This document shows positions 12,809 through 25,400 of a DNA stretch of 64,000 nt, one piece after another (position 1 is the first letter of the stretch; every line of letters starts with the position of its first letter). The stretch covers positions 11,366,701-11,430,700 of the forward strand of contig NC_040016.1 in the NCBI RefSeq assembly GCF_000972845.2, given 5' to 3'. The notes beneath the pieces are model-generated. The model saw only the letters and a program-made list of their open reading frames with translations. It did not search any database and had not been told where the DNA came from. This DNA is from Larimichthys crocea (Eukaryota > Chordata > Actinopteri > Sciaenidae). The translations under genes and the position numbers were made by a program.

Positions 12809-15800
12809 CCTTTTACCTGCTCCTTAACGGCGGAACGTGACTCATCTTGTTATCAGCTCGTCTGAGATGAGCTATCACCACCTAACGGGGAGCAATCGCA
12901 CCTCATTCCTTATGATGCAGTGCTATTTCAGGAAGCACATAATGCATGAAAAATATGACACTGTTTTCTCTGTTTCTTCACACAGAATTGGGCATGCCAT
13001 TATGGAACATGAATGCAGAAATTATTTGCACAATAGCGGCAATTAGCTATTTGTGTGAGGTGGTAATTCCACAGTGCTTTGGTTAAGCCTCATTTTTCAA
13101 GTCTGTTTACTCTCCAAGTGGTTGGCTGCAGCAGCTGCCAGAAATCCCTCAGCAACAAACCAGAAAAATATTTAGAGAATCAAGTTGGAATCAGCTGTAA
13201 TGTAGAACAAGTCCTTTAGCAATGTCGATCTCTGTGGGATAACAACATGAAAATATTACTATGACAATGATGTTCAGAGATACTTACATGTCCTGGGTGA
13301 ATTTTGTAGTCTGTAGTTTAGGCAATGTTTTTACTGGTGTGTTTCAGACGAGCATGGATCTATAGGATGACTGGACTGATAAACGATATATGAAGACCGA
13401 CAGAGGAATAAAATATATTGGGACCATGAAGAGATCAGTGGAATCCTGACAGCACATTTCTGCCCTCCAATGCCCACTAGGAATTTACAGCTACAATATA
13501 ATAGTAATAGTGTTAGTACTATATTGTATTCACTGGCCGATTAAAGACTACATATAAGATTTGACGTGGTAGCATTTTCGATTATAGAGGATCGTACTTT
13601 GCAAGGACTGCTGTAATTTTTATTGGCTGTTTTAGTAGAAAATCTGCTAAAAATCGATATTTTAATAATATGAGGGCGCCGGCTGCAAGTTTAAATAGTG
13701 ATTGTGGCTGGGGTTTGAAATATTTTTCAAACTGATAAGATTTGCCACCTTCTCGTCTCCTTTATGGTCTCTTTCAAAAGTTGAGTCACTCCCCGTCTAC
13801 AACTTTCACTGAGGTGTCTGTGCTTCCTAGGTGGTGATCATGGAAGTGCAGGGGCTGAAGTCTCTGGCTCCCAACAGGATTGTTTACTGCACCATGGAGG
13901 TGGAGGGAGGCGAGAAACTCCAGACTGACCAAGCAGAAGCATCCAAGCCAACGTAAGGGCCTGACCATGCATGGGCACTTTCTTTTTCTCAATGTGTTTA
14001 AACTGTATAAATCATCCATGCCACATTGTTAGTAGAATTTTCAGTCTACTACTGTTAAAATCAACCCATGTTCCAGACTTTTCTTAAGACTGGAAAAACA
14101 AAACGTCTAGCTCCTTACAAGGAAATGAAACATCCATGTGCATACAGATGCAAGGCATATGAGTATGCAGTTACTCATTTTAAATATTTGTTCTTGCAAA
14201 AAATATCAGAATCAATTCCGTCAGCTGTCTATGTTTGTGTTTGGCAGCCGTGGCTGAACTCCATCTCAGCCAATTTTGAATCAAATTAGTGCTTTCAGTT
14301 CTGTTGTTCAGACTTCAGTACTGTTCATATTAAATATCTTCTTTTTAAAACATTTTTACCAGCAGAGTCACTTCAGCCTAGCATATAGCATCATGTATGA
14401 GGTATTTAGAGATAGCTAAATGTCAACTTGACATGAGCATGCAGCCTAAAAAACATTTGATGTCAAATTTGATGTATCTTTATTATTTGTAACGTGGACG
14501 GATAATAAGCACAAATGTTTCAGCTGATGCCTTCCTCCGTGTGCGGTCAGAGCATATTTGACTTTGAGTGTATCAGAATATATTTCCTTAAATACCTTAA
14601 ATACCGTAATCTTATCCACAGTCAGTGATTCTACTACAGGATGTAACTTACAGGCTCTGAACAGAAAAAAACATTTCTAATTATCTATTTTATCCAATAT
14701 CAATATTTCTTTTATTGATCTTTGATGCCTGCTTTGAATTGATTTAGATGCCCTGAGTAGAATTCACTGGCAGGAAAATTCAGAAAACCTACATTGCTGA
14801 ACTCTTGTAGGCAGATATTCCCAGTGCTCACACTTGAACAAAACTTTTCTTTGAAATGAATGGTCAGAATTCACCTTTACCTAAAATGTGCACTTTAGAT
14901 GTAATGAACATTTGGTGGTGTTGTATTGTGATGAACCATAACTGCCTAAACCGACTAAAGCAGCTTGAGTCGTTCATGATTCACAGCTGAACCCAAAAAA
15001 CCTTTTTGACTGGATGATTTCTGACTCAGCCGATCAAGGTGTGAAAGCGTCTTGTCAAATCCCACAGTATGTCGACGAAGAAATCAAACGGCACCGTTTG
15101 TAAATCTCTTCCCTTCCTTTGAGGATACGGTTTGCACAAATCCCCAAATACTTTGCTACCTTGCTTCTTGTTAGGCTAGATCAGTTTCACATTAATGGCG
15201 ATGTCCTTTTGCAGGCAAATTAATCTTCTAATAAATATATCTACCTTTTTTTGTCATCTAATTAACCAGTATTGTACAGGAGACACAAGATACAAGAGAA
15301 AATGTCCATGAAACATTCATGCAAATACAAGCTATTTTAAGACCCAAATGTCTTCCTCTGATCTCCTTAATTCAAGAGCCATTTTATGAAGTGAGTATGA
15401 GAGAGATGGAGGGACATGAATGAGAGAAGGGATTAGAGGAGAACAAGGAGAGGCTAATATGTGTGTGTGTGTGTGTGGGTGGGTGGCTACGTGCACACAC
15501 ATGAGACACATGTACTATTGTACATACAATACGACTGCAGGTTATTTGCATACACTAATTGCCTGTAGTCGGTAACTTGTGGTTGACGTTACCATGAGAA
15601 TTATTTACTCTTGTAATTCTGCTGTTTATTTTGTCATTTGACCCACATGAGCACACGCAGGGTCTCACACATTTTGCAGAAAGAGCTGTCGGAGCACAGC
15701 GCTGTCACATCCATTAATAGACCTTAGATTGATCCACAAGGTCACCTTCATGCTAGCACAATGCTTCCCCTCTGAAATCAACATAGCTCGCTCCCTCAGC

Positions 15801-18800
15801 GTCAGTGAGCAGCCTTTCCGCTCTGCGCATGTCGGAGCTGCAGCGTCTTTGTGTACATTAAGTTGCAATTAATTATGAATGCTCGGAATGGTTACAAGGG
15901 AACGAGCTTCTGAAAGGCTGGAAACTGACACACTGTCCTTCACACCTCACTACGGAGAGAGAAAATTCAGGCATTTACATTATGTCAGAACATGTTGGCA
16001 GCCCCAGATGGCAGCGAGAAGTGACAAACGCCCATATACATTGTATAACATGATTACAGCAAACTCCATTTTCCCTGCCTTCTCTTTGTGCGTCTCGTTT
16101 AATCCTCTGTGCTCGCGGAGGCATAGCCGCTGATGAGGTTTAGCCATTATTAGGTTACAACAAACAATACTCACATGCCCACATGTACATTGGAAGCATC
16201 ATTGGCTGCTTTAATCCTTCCTCCTGTCCATACCTCTTAAAGCAATTTCAATGGAAGAGGCAGGGGGAGAAAATCAGTCCTGCGCAAAGATTCAGCACTC
16301 TGAGTTAGACATAATACGCAGGTATCTTGCAAAGTTTAGAGCCTGAAGCCTTGTATTAGCTTCGGCTGAACTTTGAAAGCTTCCTTTACAGACATGCATA
16401 TCAGATGTCTGAATAAAGAGCTTGAATGTAACCCATGTAGCGTGGTGTGTGAAACTAAACTATGACTAATTTTCTTTTAATGTAGTTTTAATTTGTTTTT
16501 TTATGCTAAGGTACCTCTGCGTTTAATAGATTCTCTATAGATAAACTGTGTTGCTTTTGAGATATGCCTGTGGATAAGATTTGAATAAACACAATACCCC
16601 CGACGGCAGAAGTTAATTTCAGCCAGTCTGTAGCATCTCTCTGTTGCAGAGCCACAAAATAATTTTGGCTGTTAAGATTGTTGTTTTGTTAAATAAAGAT
16701 TTTGCCAAGTCCGTCTTTAAAGATGTCTGGTATATAAATAGCAGGGTGCATTTATAACAAGCGACAGTGAGACTGTGTGTGTCTTCCAGCCAGTTCCTGC
16801 ATCATCTTTCCTTTGTGGTAAAAAAGATATACTGTGGTGTGTGTCTGTCTAGAAACAATGCATTGTCTCCCTTCTATTGTATACTGCAACCACTTTCTAT
16901 CTCAAAATAGACAAACTCTTATTTACTTGATTGCTATATAATTTGCATATTTGATGTAGTTTGCGGAGTTTTTGCTTTCAGTTGGAAAAATGTTGAGAAG
17001 GAGCTGAAATCTCTCTTCCAGACTTCAAGGTTTTATCGACAAGTATTCAGTGGTTGTCGGCGATGAAGTCATCGTGTTCGGGATCACTGTGCTATCATGC
17101 TGTCATGGAAGCTAACCTCTGGGGTGTCTTGTTGTGTCTTTCAGCTGGGGGACCCAAGGGGACTTCACCACCACACACCCTCTGCCTGCTGTCAAGGTGA
17201 AACTGTTTACAGAGAGCACTGGGGTGCTGGCCCTGGAGGACAAAGAACTGGGCAGGGTAACCCTTCTGTTTGTTTTATTTTTACCAGCACAGAAATACTG
17301 TGATCAGGTCTCCCATGTCACATAGATAAACACCAAACATATTTCATACAAATTACAACTTCTTTGGATGTTAAAAGTAAACACAGAAAAACCTACGCAG
17401 TCACTTGAATGTGATTCAGTTAAAGTTAAATATGAAAGAGAGGTTGTCAAAATGAAAAACAAATCACTGAATTCAGAAGTACTTGGCGAGGGAACAACAC
17501 ATTTTGTTTGTGCTTGTGCTTACAGCAGACGCTTCTCATTTTGATACTTTCGCATTATGCTTGTGTTTGAACAGAACCCGACTGAAATATACTCTCTCTT
17601 GTCCGATTTCCAATCTTTGAACATTTCCAATCTTTGAACATTAACTTTGAAAGACTTGAGAAAGCAGAAACCTTTATTAGTTCTCCATCCTGTACTTTCC
17701 TGAGGTGTAAGGTTATTGCGATAGACGGTTAAGGAAGGCGGTGTTACGTGTTTGCGTTCGGGCAGCGGCGCCTCAGACGTCCCTGTAGTGACAGTGACCT
17801 TGGTTTGTGACAAGGCTCTCTGATCTCCCACTGCAGCAGCGTTGGCAGGAAGGCAGGAAAGCTCTTTAACTCAGCAAAGAGAGATTAGACCTCCTCTTCG
17901 GGGAGAGAGAGCGAAGCACTGTTCTGTTTCTCTACCCTGACTCACTTTAGTCTTTCACTTTCAGAAAAAAAAACCAAAAAAAAAACATAATCACCAGCCT
18001 TTGCAAACACAAATTGGTGTTTCTGAATGTTGCACAGGATGAGATCAAATATTTATGGAGTCTTGCTTTTTGCTGTCTTTTTTCATTTGAGTGCAGGTTG
18101 TCCTCCACCCAACTCCTAACAGCCCCAAGCAGTCAGAACTCCATAAGATGACTGTGACCAAGGCGTGCCCCGACCAAGATCTGAAGATCAAACTGGCCAT
18201 ACGTATGGATAAACCACAGAACATGAAACACTGCGGGTAAGAAATACCCTGCCAAGTACGCCATGTAGTGATGTTCCTGTGTGCCTTTCATTCGCCATGT
18301 ATTTCTTAGAGAACTACAGCCCGCTCAGCTCCTTGGCCTCATTTCTAGTCACGTTCCATGGAAAAATACTGTGAAGTGCACTACTCCCCCTGGTGGATGC
18401 CAGTGTGTAGTTTAGATTTTAATTAGAATGTACCAAAAAAAAACTAATTGAACAGAACATTAATCATGTTTGATTCAATATAATATCCGTTATGCTATTC
18501 GTCTGAAAAATTTGGTTCAACTTTTTTCATCTCTTTAGCAAACCACATCTGTTATAGGAAATATAATGAAGTATAATTATATAATAATTTCTGTGCACCA
18601 ATCAGTGTTCGTTTCGGTTATGACATGTCGACTGGCTTTTGTCTCCTTGTGTGTGGACAATGTTTTGACAGGTATCTGTGGGCTTTTGGCAAGAATGTTT
18701 GGAAGCGCTGGAAGAAGCGTTTCTTTGTCCTTGTGCAGGTAGGTCATTATAAAAACAACAACAACAACAAAAAAACGCAGCAATGACCTTCTTCCTTCTC

Positions 18801-21800
18801 AGTTTTAAAAATATCTTTTAACTCAAGGAGTCATGATATGAAATGCAAGGATACAAATAAGACCTGCTCTCTTCATTTTGTCATTAACATAACTGGTTAT
18901 TTTATATTTTAAATTCCATTACTCGAGGACAGAATGAAAAAAAACCTTTTTCTCTGGCTTGTTAAAGTGATTGCTAATTGTTTTTGTTGTAGGTGAGTCA
19001 GTATACATTCGCCATGTGCAGCTACAGAGAGAAGAAGTCAGAACCGCAGGAGCTTCTCCAGCTGGACGGGTATACCGTGGACTACAGTGACCCCCAGCCA
19101 GGTGAGAGGACACGCCTTTATATGAAAACTACAGGTCCACACACATTAGAAAACACTAACTTGTTCCTTAACGTCCTGTTGTTTCAGGCTTGGATGGTGG
19201 CAGGGCTTTCTTTAATGCAGTGAAGGAAGGCGACACTGTGATGTTTGCCAGCGATGACGAACAGGACCGCATCCTGTGGGTCCAGGCCATGTATCGCGCC
19301 ACTGGCCAGTCCCACAAGCCTGTCCCACCCACTCAGGTCCAGAAACTTAACTCCAAAGGGGGTGCCTCAGCCCAGATGGATGCTCCCATTTCTCAGTTCT
19401 GTAAGTAGCCTGGAACACAACACGGTCACATAAGCAGAGAGCAGTTTTCATCCACAAAGCAGTGAAAGCTCTAATCCATAAATGTCTCACGCCATGCGCT
19501 CCACACTGCAGTCACAAAACGTGCTGGTAGAACTAACACACAAGCACGCACACACATGCCTTGATCTCTCACAGATCCCTCCAGCATCCAATGGACTTCC
19601 ACTCATTGTCACCACTCCCACAGTGTTTAAAGGTGCAATTCCATGCTATTTCATCAGTCTGTTCAGAACAACCACCAGAAAAAAAAGACTTTCATGCAGC
19701 AGCAGGACATGGCGTGCAATCTTTGCATAAAAACTAAATAGGTCACCACACATGAGATTTGAACATTCAAGCCTGCTGGGGTTGAATTCAGACTGACAGT
19801 GCCAGGGTGTGCTGCTCTTGTCCTGTCCGTTAGTCCTGCTTTAACCCAGTCGTAGCTCTAGAGGGCAGCCGTGGTTCTGAAACAGTTCCTCCGTTGTCAC
19901 TGAATGACGGCCAAGCCAGACAATATGTCGAAAGTTTTAACCAATCTGTCACTGTACTTGCACCTCTAAGCAGCTCACAGGTCAGGTAGCAAAGTGAAGG
20001 TAAGACTGTCTACAGTAGTGTGGCATCTGTACCAACTTCTGTTGTAACCGTCTCTTGTGTGCCCCCCTCATTAAAGAAGGGAAAAATATATATTTTTTTG
20101 TAAGTATCACTGTTAAATTCTGCCAGCAGCATTTTTCTTCACACAGTCTGTATGTACTGTACTCGAGTTGGTTTTGACTTGTGCTGTCAGCCCTTTTCTT
20201 ATTTTAAAGAAATGAGCCTATCTCTGCCCATAGCAACACTAACATAGACCTTGCTGACCTACTCAACTTAACGTCACATACTTTTTTTTTACCAATCCAC
20301 AATAATAGATCCTGCTATTCAGAAAAGAAAACATGACTTTTTGTGTGCATCTTTTGACTCTATAGTTTAAGAATATTTTATTTTCCTACTTTAATGAACG
20401 AGATCTTTATTTTTTCTCAGACGAATTGCTACACCCAGGGTTTTAGTAATAATACTACTACTACTATTAATAATAATAATAATAAACCCAAGTTTATTTC
20501 ACTCTCTGTCACAGTCATATCATTGGAGTAAAACTATAAAGACATGAATTGGATCAGTTACTCAGAATCCTATCACATAAATTCTATGTTGTTTCTCCAT
20601 TGGTTTCTTTGTCCAGTATGTGATCGTTCTTGTGGTTAGTTGACTCCTCTGATGCCAGCTGTTGCCATTCAAAGCCTCCTCACAGTGGCACAGACCTCCT
20701 ACCCCCTCCCTGAAACATTGTGGCACACCACGCGTACATGTTTCACCCCCTGGTGGTCTTGAATGGCACTGGGACCATAACATACACAGCCCTCCTGACT
20801 CTGCTGCAGTGGACTGAACAAGAGTCCTATGAAGGTTCTGAATGATCTGCACAAATTTAAATTTAAATAAATGTTTCTTTTCCACAATCAACCAGTTTCA
20901 TACTAGAAAGTGATTTAGTACACAACACATAGAAAGGTGTTCTGATAAGCGTAGACAGGCTTATTGTGTTGCACTTCATGTATAATAGACTGTATCGGAA
21001 ATGCAACAAATTAACATAATACATGTGGATATCAGACTGATCAAAATCTTTGTTGAAAGATCTTTGCTGACTGTTTAAAGGGGTACTCCAGAGATTTAGT
21101 GTTGTGAGACGGGGACTTGTGAAAGATAAGGTAAGGGGTAAAATATCCTGACGTTTAAGTCGTTTAGTCCTTAGTGTGGGTCTAAACCAAAAAAAGGATC
21201 CACTAGATTATGGGAAATGTGGGAACACACTGGATCCTACATTTCCCATAATGCAACTCAGTAGCATGTTTCTGTTAGAATGTCTAGTAAACACCCACAT
21301 AATTAAAACTCCACAGTGTGGATTAAAAAACTGTAGGTTAGTGGTATTAACCCTAATATCAGCATGAAGGTTATTATCTAAAGCCCTATTCAGATGTGAT
21401 TAATCTTACAGACTTAGGTGGGGAGTAAAATGTGTAATTCAACTGAACATGGACATTCTGCAGGAAGCCAAAACCTCATTAAACTGTTTAGAAAAAACAA
21501 AAAAACTTCCCTACAATCAATTTTTTTTTACATTTTCTTCAGTGTAAAGGTAATCCAGTGATAGTTGCAGGTACATCCATTACACACAGGAAGTGCTAAT
21601 TACTAAGGGGACTCAAAAGACAATACCAGTACCTGCCTGGAGCTAAATAGGCCCATATGTTGATGTAGCAAATGTAACGTAGCAAAAATATTTTTTATTT
21701 ATTTCACACAAAAATCAAATTTCACACTGAACTGAATAAAAAGGGAAGGAAAGTAGAGGGACAAGCAGCTCCTTGCATGGATTTATTTATTTTTTAAATA

Positions 21801-22392
21801 CAAGATTGATTAAATTACACAAGGTAAAACATTAGGTAATTGCAGCTGTAAAAAATGACCCACGCACAAGATCAACATCACTCACCAGCGCAGGTAATAT
21901 TAAAATCACCCTAGAGAAATAAATCCAGTCTAAAGGGGGCTTAAGACCTCACAAATCTTGCCCAGAGCTACATTATTTACTGTTCATAGGTCATATCTAA
22001 AATAACTAATCTAAAAAAATTTAAAAAATCAGCGGAGTGCTCCTTTAAAGGTAGCAAGATTTATTATGTGTTGTCTCACAGATAAAACCTTTTTCTCACC
22101 AATAGTTTCTGCAGTTCTGATCTATTTCAACCTTTCCAGGACCTTCATAGTCTCTTTCCTTTTAAAAAAGACACAGGCACCTTTCCCATAAAACTGACTT
22201 GGGGTTTTACGTCACCGGGTAGGTGTATGTCTTTGCCAATGTCCCTTTTAAAAGTAAGCCCTCTGTTTGATCTGCAGTTACACAGAGTGACAGTACTTAA
22301 CGTGTAGCTCTTGACTCCTTAAGTACTTGTCCAGAATCCAGAACAAATAAACTGCAGTGGAGTGATGAGGATCGTAAATTCTCTCTACCTCC

Positions 22393-22454
<62 letters not shown>

Positions 22455-25400
22455 CTCTCTCTCTGTCTTTAATATGCCTCAGCATCTGTTGTCAAGTTCA
22501 CATATCCTCACATGTACTCACACACCACCACCCACAAACTCTCATGTTGGTATAGGTTGTTGTTTTTGAGTTGTGTTTTCTTCTTCATGCTTTGCCTGTA
22601 CCCTTCTTGAGTAATGCAGCTGCTAGGTCAGGGTCTCTCGTGATTGCTCTCCTCCAGCCTTGTTGCTAGTCTTTATGTTATTCTGGTTTGTCCCTTCTTA
22701 CCCTGCTGTCTTCTAGCTGGACTCAAGGGTAAGTGCTTCCCTGTAGCCGGCACAGCTCAGATAATCCCCGCTGATTATCTGACAAATGCAACGTTCTTTC
22801 TCTCTTCTTTCCCTCTTCTCCTTTTTCACGTCTCGCCTCATGTCTTAGATATTAGTTGATAACTTTTTTGTTTTTGTTTTTGATGACCTCAACTTGAGGA
22901 TCTAAGTATAAGCATCCATTCGTGCCAGTATAGGATGCATGTATTTTATTCTAAGAGCTTATTATTTGACTCAGTAATGGTTAAAGTTGATATTATAGTT
23001 GTTACTGCATAATTGCCTTCTCTCTTTATTCACATTGGTGACTGGATCCCTCAGAGTAAAGCAATATGATTATAAAATGTGACATTTTTTTTTTAGAAAA
23101 GTAAGTGCAATTTTTTTATCTCATGAAAAATTTAGCAAATTTTTTATCTCATGAAAAATTTAGCAAATATAAATTTCAAGAACAGAAAGCAAACTTTTTT
23201 TTAATTGTTTTTATATCAGTTAGATGAAACCTAGAAGATATCAGACAGATAAAAGTGTAGATAAAGTGTGAATGATGATGGCGGTCTGATGCATGAGTGA
23301 AAATTGTTTTTAACACTCCTTAACAGTGTTGCTCATGCTTTACTTCAGAGGGCTCAAACACTTTTAGTTGTTTTTCTTTGAACTTTTCTTGATGAGAGTT
23401 GGCAAATATGTATGCGGAGTATTCTGAATGCCAAAGACAAGGAGTAGCTAATGCCGCCCCTTCTTACGATAAAATACTCCGGACCTCCCCCCTTCCTCCT
23501 TCCTACAGTAGATGGGCCTGTAGATAGAAGCTAGACCGGTGTTACACCTCCAGCAAGGGGAGATCATTTTGATTTCTTTTGACTGCCCTTTGTTTGCCTG
23601 AATAGGAGAACACCTGTGTCATGTGTCCATAATTTTGTACAAATACAGGAGTTTTCATTCATTTCCCCCATCTCCCAGAGAATGATACAGTTTTGCCTCT
23701 GTCGGCTTCATGCTATTTACCCATGTACTTGCACCAAATTGTATTGCTACCCTATTAGAGTTCTCCGGTAGTGGTTTGCCTGTTAGTGTGCTCTGTAGAG
23801 ATCATGAATACACTGCAACATATTCAAGTATTGTCAACTTGCAAATGCGTAGAGAAAAAAAAAAAAGGGAATGCCAAAAAAAAAAAAAAAGATGGAAAAA
23901 AATGCAAATTTGAAAATGGGTCTGCAGATGTGCATGACATTTAAAAGCTCAATGGAAAGTCACACTGTTCTCCAGCATGTGATCATTTATATATGTATGC
24001 AAAAGTACTCGCCTATTTACTTTGGGAATTTGGGAATTTTATTTATGGTTGAAGTCATTTTTATTATTGTAAGTTATGATAATGTTACTGTAGTATTGAG
24101 TGTATTCTGGATTTAAACTCCATTTCCTCATTTAATCCAATCAAAGGAGACGTAGTCCACTCACTATGTGTCACAGCCCGACCCCAGGGACCTTCTGTTC
24201 ACTCTATGGATGTTTTCTCACTATCTCAACACTGATCCAACAACATCACTTCTTTGTACCTTGGTCCTGAGTGAATCTTCCTCTTGTAGTCATCACTACC
24301 GTCCAGCACTTGTCTGACCACTGTCTTGTTGTCCCATTCAAAGGTTGTCTTTTATCCACCCAATCCTTGTATCATCTTGTTATCATCTTCTCATCCAGCA
24401 CTGGGTTCACCTGTATCGCCACTGACTTCTCTCTGTGTTTCTAGACCTCACATGTTAACTGTCCTACTCTTTTCCATTACGAATGACTGTATCTGTCTTG
24501 TCCCTCTTCCTCGGACAATCTCTTATTCCGATCGTCCACAGTTTACTTGTTGTCTCACAGGTTTTCCTAAAAAAAAAAAGCTAATTTCTTGAAGTGAAAC
24601 CCTCTGTAGGTTTCTTTTTTTTTCAGTGAATGTTTAGCACCCTTTCCCTTTCCCTCTCACTGACCTGAGTGTTGACAGATGTCAGTTGTGCTCTATTCGG
24701 TACCCAGCCCAGATCAGACCTCCACGTCCTTCCCCAACTTCTGCATCATCATTATCACTCATGTTAGTGTCTCATGGACATGACACCTGTCACTCACACT
24801 GAGGACATGACTGCATCTCTTATCTATTTTGAATCATCCTCATTCCCATCATTTCATCTCTGACAGCTGTATTATTTACCCATTCAGGGTTAGTTTAGTA
24901 GGTGTTATCTATCGTGGTTTAGAATAAAGTAAAAAAAACAAAAAAAAAAACAATGTTTTCATCATCATCATATTTACTGAGTTCATGATAGTTTCATTAT
25001 ATTATTTTTTTACACAAGTTGATGTTACTAATCTTCTTTTCTTCATTGAATTTCACAGAGCAGGTTTAGTCTTTTAAAGTCTTAAAGTCTCTTTTTTAAA
25101 GTCCAGAGAAGGTTAATGGCAAAAGTTATGAAGCAAGACAAACCATAAAAATTTTGTATGACTTTCTAAGATTCATAACTGGGGGAAAACTCCAGTTTAA
25201 CTTTTTTTTTTTTTTTACCACACAACTTTTTTTTTTCTTGAATTAGCACTTTATACTGTATTTCTACAGTGTGTTCAGAATAATTATTCTTTTGCCATAT
25301 TTCTGTCCTTTTTATTAGCACACGTCCCAATATTTGTCAGGACCTGAGTGACATTCAACAATCGCGAATGGCAGAATCTATTGAATACATAAAGGAAGAA

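Noticed and set aside
12261..12827. 188-codon open frame, the longest in the window
   Set aside because: It is exon E4 plus read-through of the donor into the intron, not a separate gene.
22297..22485. Minus-strand open frame rich in Glu-Arg
   Set aside because: Translation of the (CT)n microsatellite.
22740..22790. Similarity between 22744-22790 and 29476-29515 (both can read IIPADYL) looked like a duplicated exon
   Set aside because: Only about 32 nt at roughly 78 percent identity, which a 64-kb self-comparison can give by chance. Neither has suitable splice sites and phase for cadps, and the frames around them are not conserved with anything I know.
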